This document shows, one piece after another, positions 63,393-64,000 of a stretch of DNA of 64,000 bases (position 1 is the stretch's first letter; each line of letters starts with the position of its first letter). Below the pieces are notes generated by a model. The model saw nothing but the letters and a program-made list of their open reading frames with translations, searched no databases and was not told the origin of the DNA. The DNA is from Eulemur rufifrons (Eukaryota; Chordata; Mammalia; Primates; Lemuridae): the NCBI RefSeq assembly GCF_041146395.1, contig NC_090989.1, positions 122,325,501 through 122,389,500 of the forward strand, given 5' to 3'. Made by a program: the position numbers and the translations under genes.

Positions 63393-64000
<608 letters not shown>

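Overview
This is a window of primate nuclear DNA, most probably from a strepsirrhine and specifically a lemur. Two signs point there. Three Alu copies (32665-32997, 36774-37097, 43992-44343) carry the lemur-type signature: 'ATCCTAGCACTCTGGGAGG', a long A/T-rich central linker, and a 3' half reading 'GAGGTTGCTGTGAGCTAGGC'. Three L1 3' ends (18391-18906, 22935-24286, 52560-52825) share a G-rich 3' UTR ending in GTACCCCCAT(A/G)A(T/G/A)... AGCTGAAATAAA plus poly(A), which is unlike human or mouse L1. Older pan-mammalian repeats (MIR, L2, MER20, MER5, MER1, MLT1-type LTRs, L1M) fill much of the rest.

I found no host protein-coding exon, rRNA or tRNA gene. Every recognisable coding stretch is decayed L1 ORF1/ORF2. 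The longest open frames (246, 179, 175, 169, 168, 162 and 150 codons) are antisense Alu, repeat-derived or matchless chance frames. The window reads as intergenic or deep intronic DNA.

Layout. 1-18 kb: sparse old repeats (MIR, L2, MER20/MER5, L1M 3' UTRs), an MLT1-type LTR at 3.8-4.3 kb, an L2 split by another LTR at 16.4-17.5 kb, and a palindromic TA-flanked MITE at 17.7 kb. 18-25 kb: two lemur-type L1 3' ends, the first with a triplicated 93-bp 3' UTR unit, and a MER1 element at 21.0 kb. 26-32 kb: a long L2 tail, a lemur-type Alu, an LTR holding a nested DNA transposon, and a 255-bp sequence present twice about 2 kb apart. 32-37 kb: an Alu nested in a Tigger-like element, an AluJ, an L1 broken by inversion, and a third Alu. 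37-49 kb: L2/MIR remnants, an MLT1 LTR carrying a copied 62-bp insert, an L2 split by a hAT-Charlie element, a lemur-type Alu, an LTR and a 167-bp tandem duplication. 49-55 kb: L1-dominated, with a young inverted L1 inside an old L1. 55-64 kb: old hAT/MIR/L2 remnants, a solo retroviral LTR with an intact 4-bp target duplication, and an AluJ.

Nothing here forms a coordinated gene system. The interesting content is structural: nested insertions with readable target-site duplications, L1 twin-priming inversions, and several local duplications not explained by transposition. Repeat family names are from memory of consensus sequences and were not checked by a database search; subfamily names are tentative.
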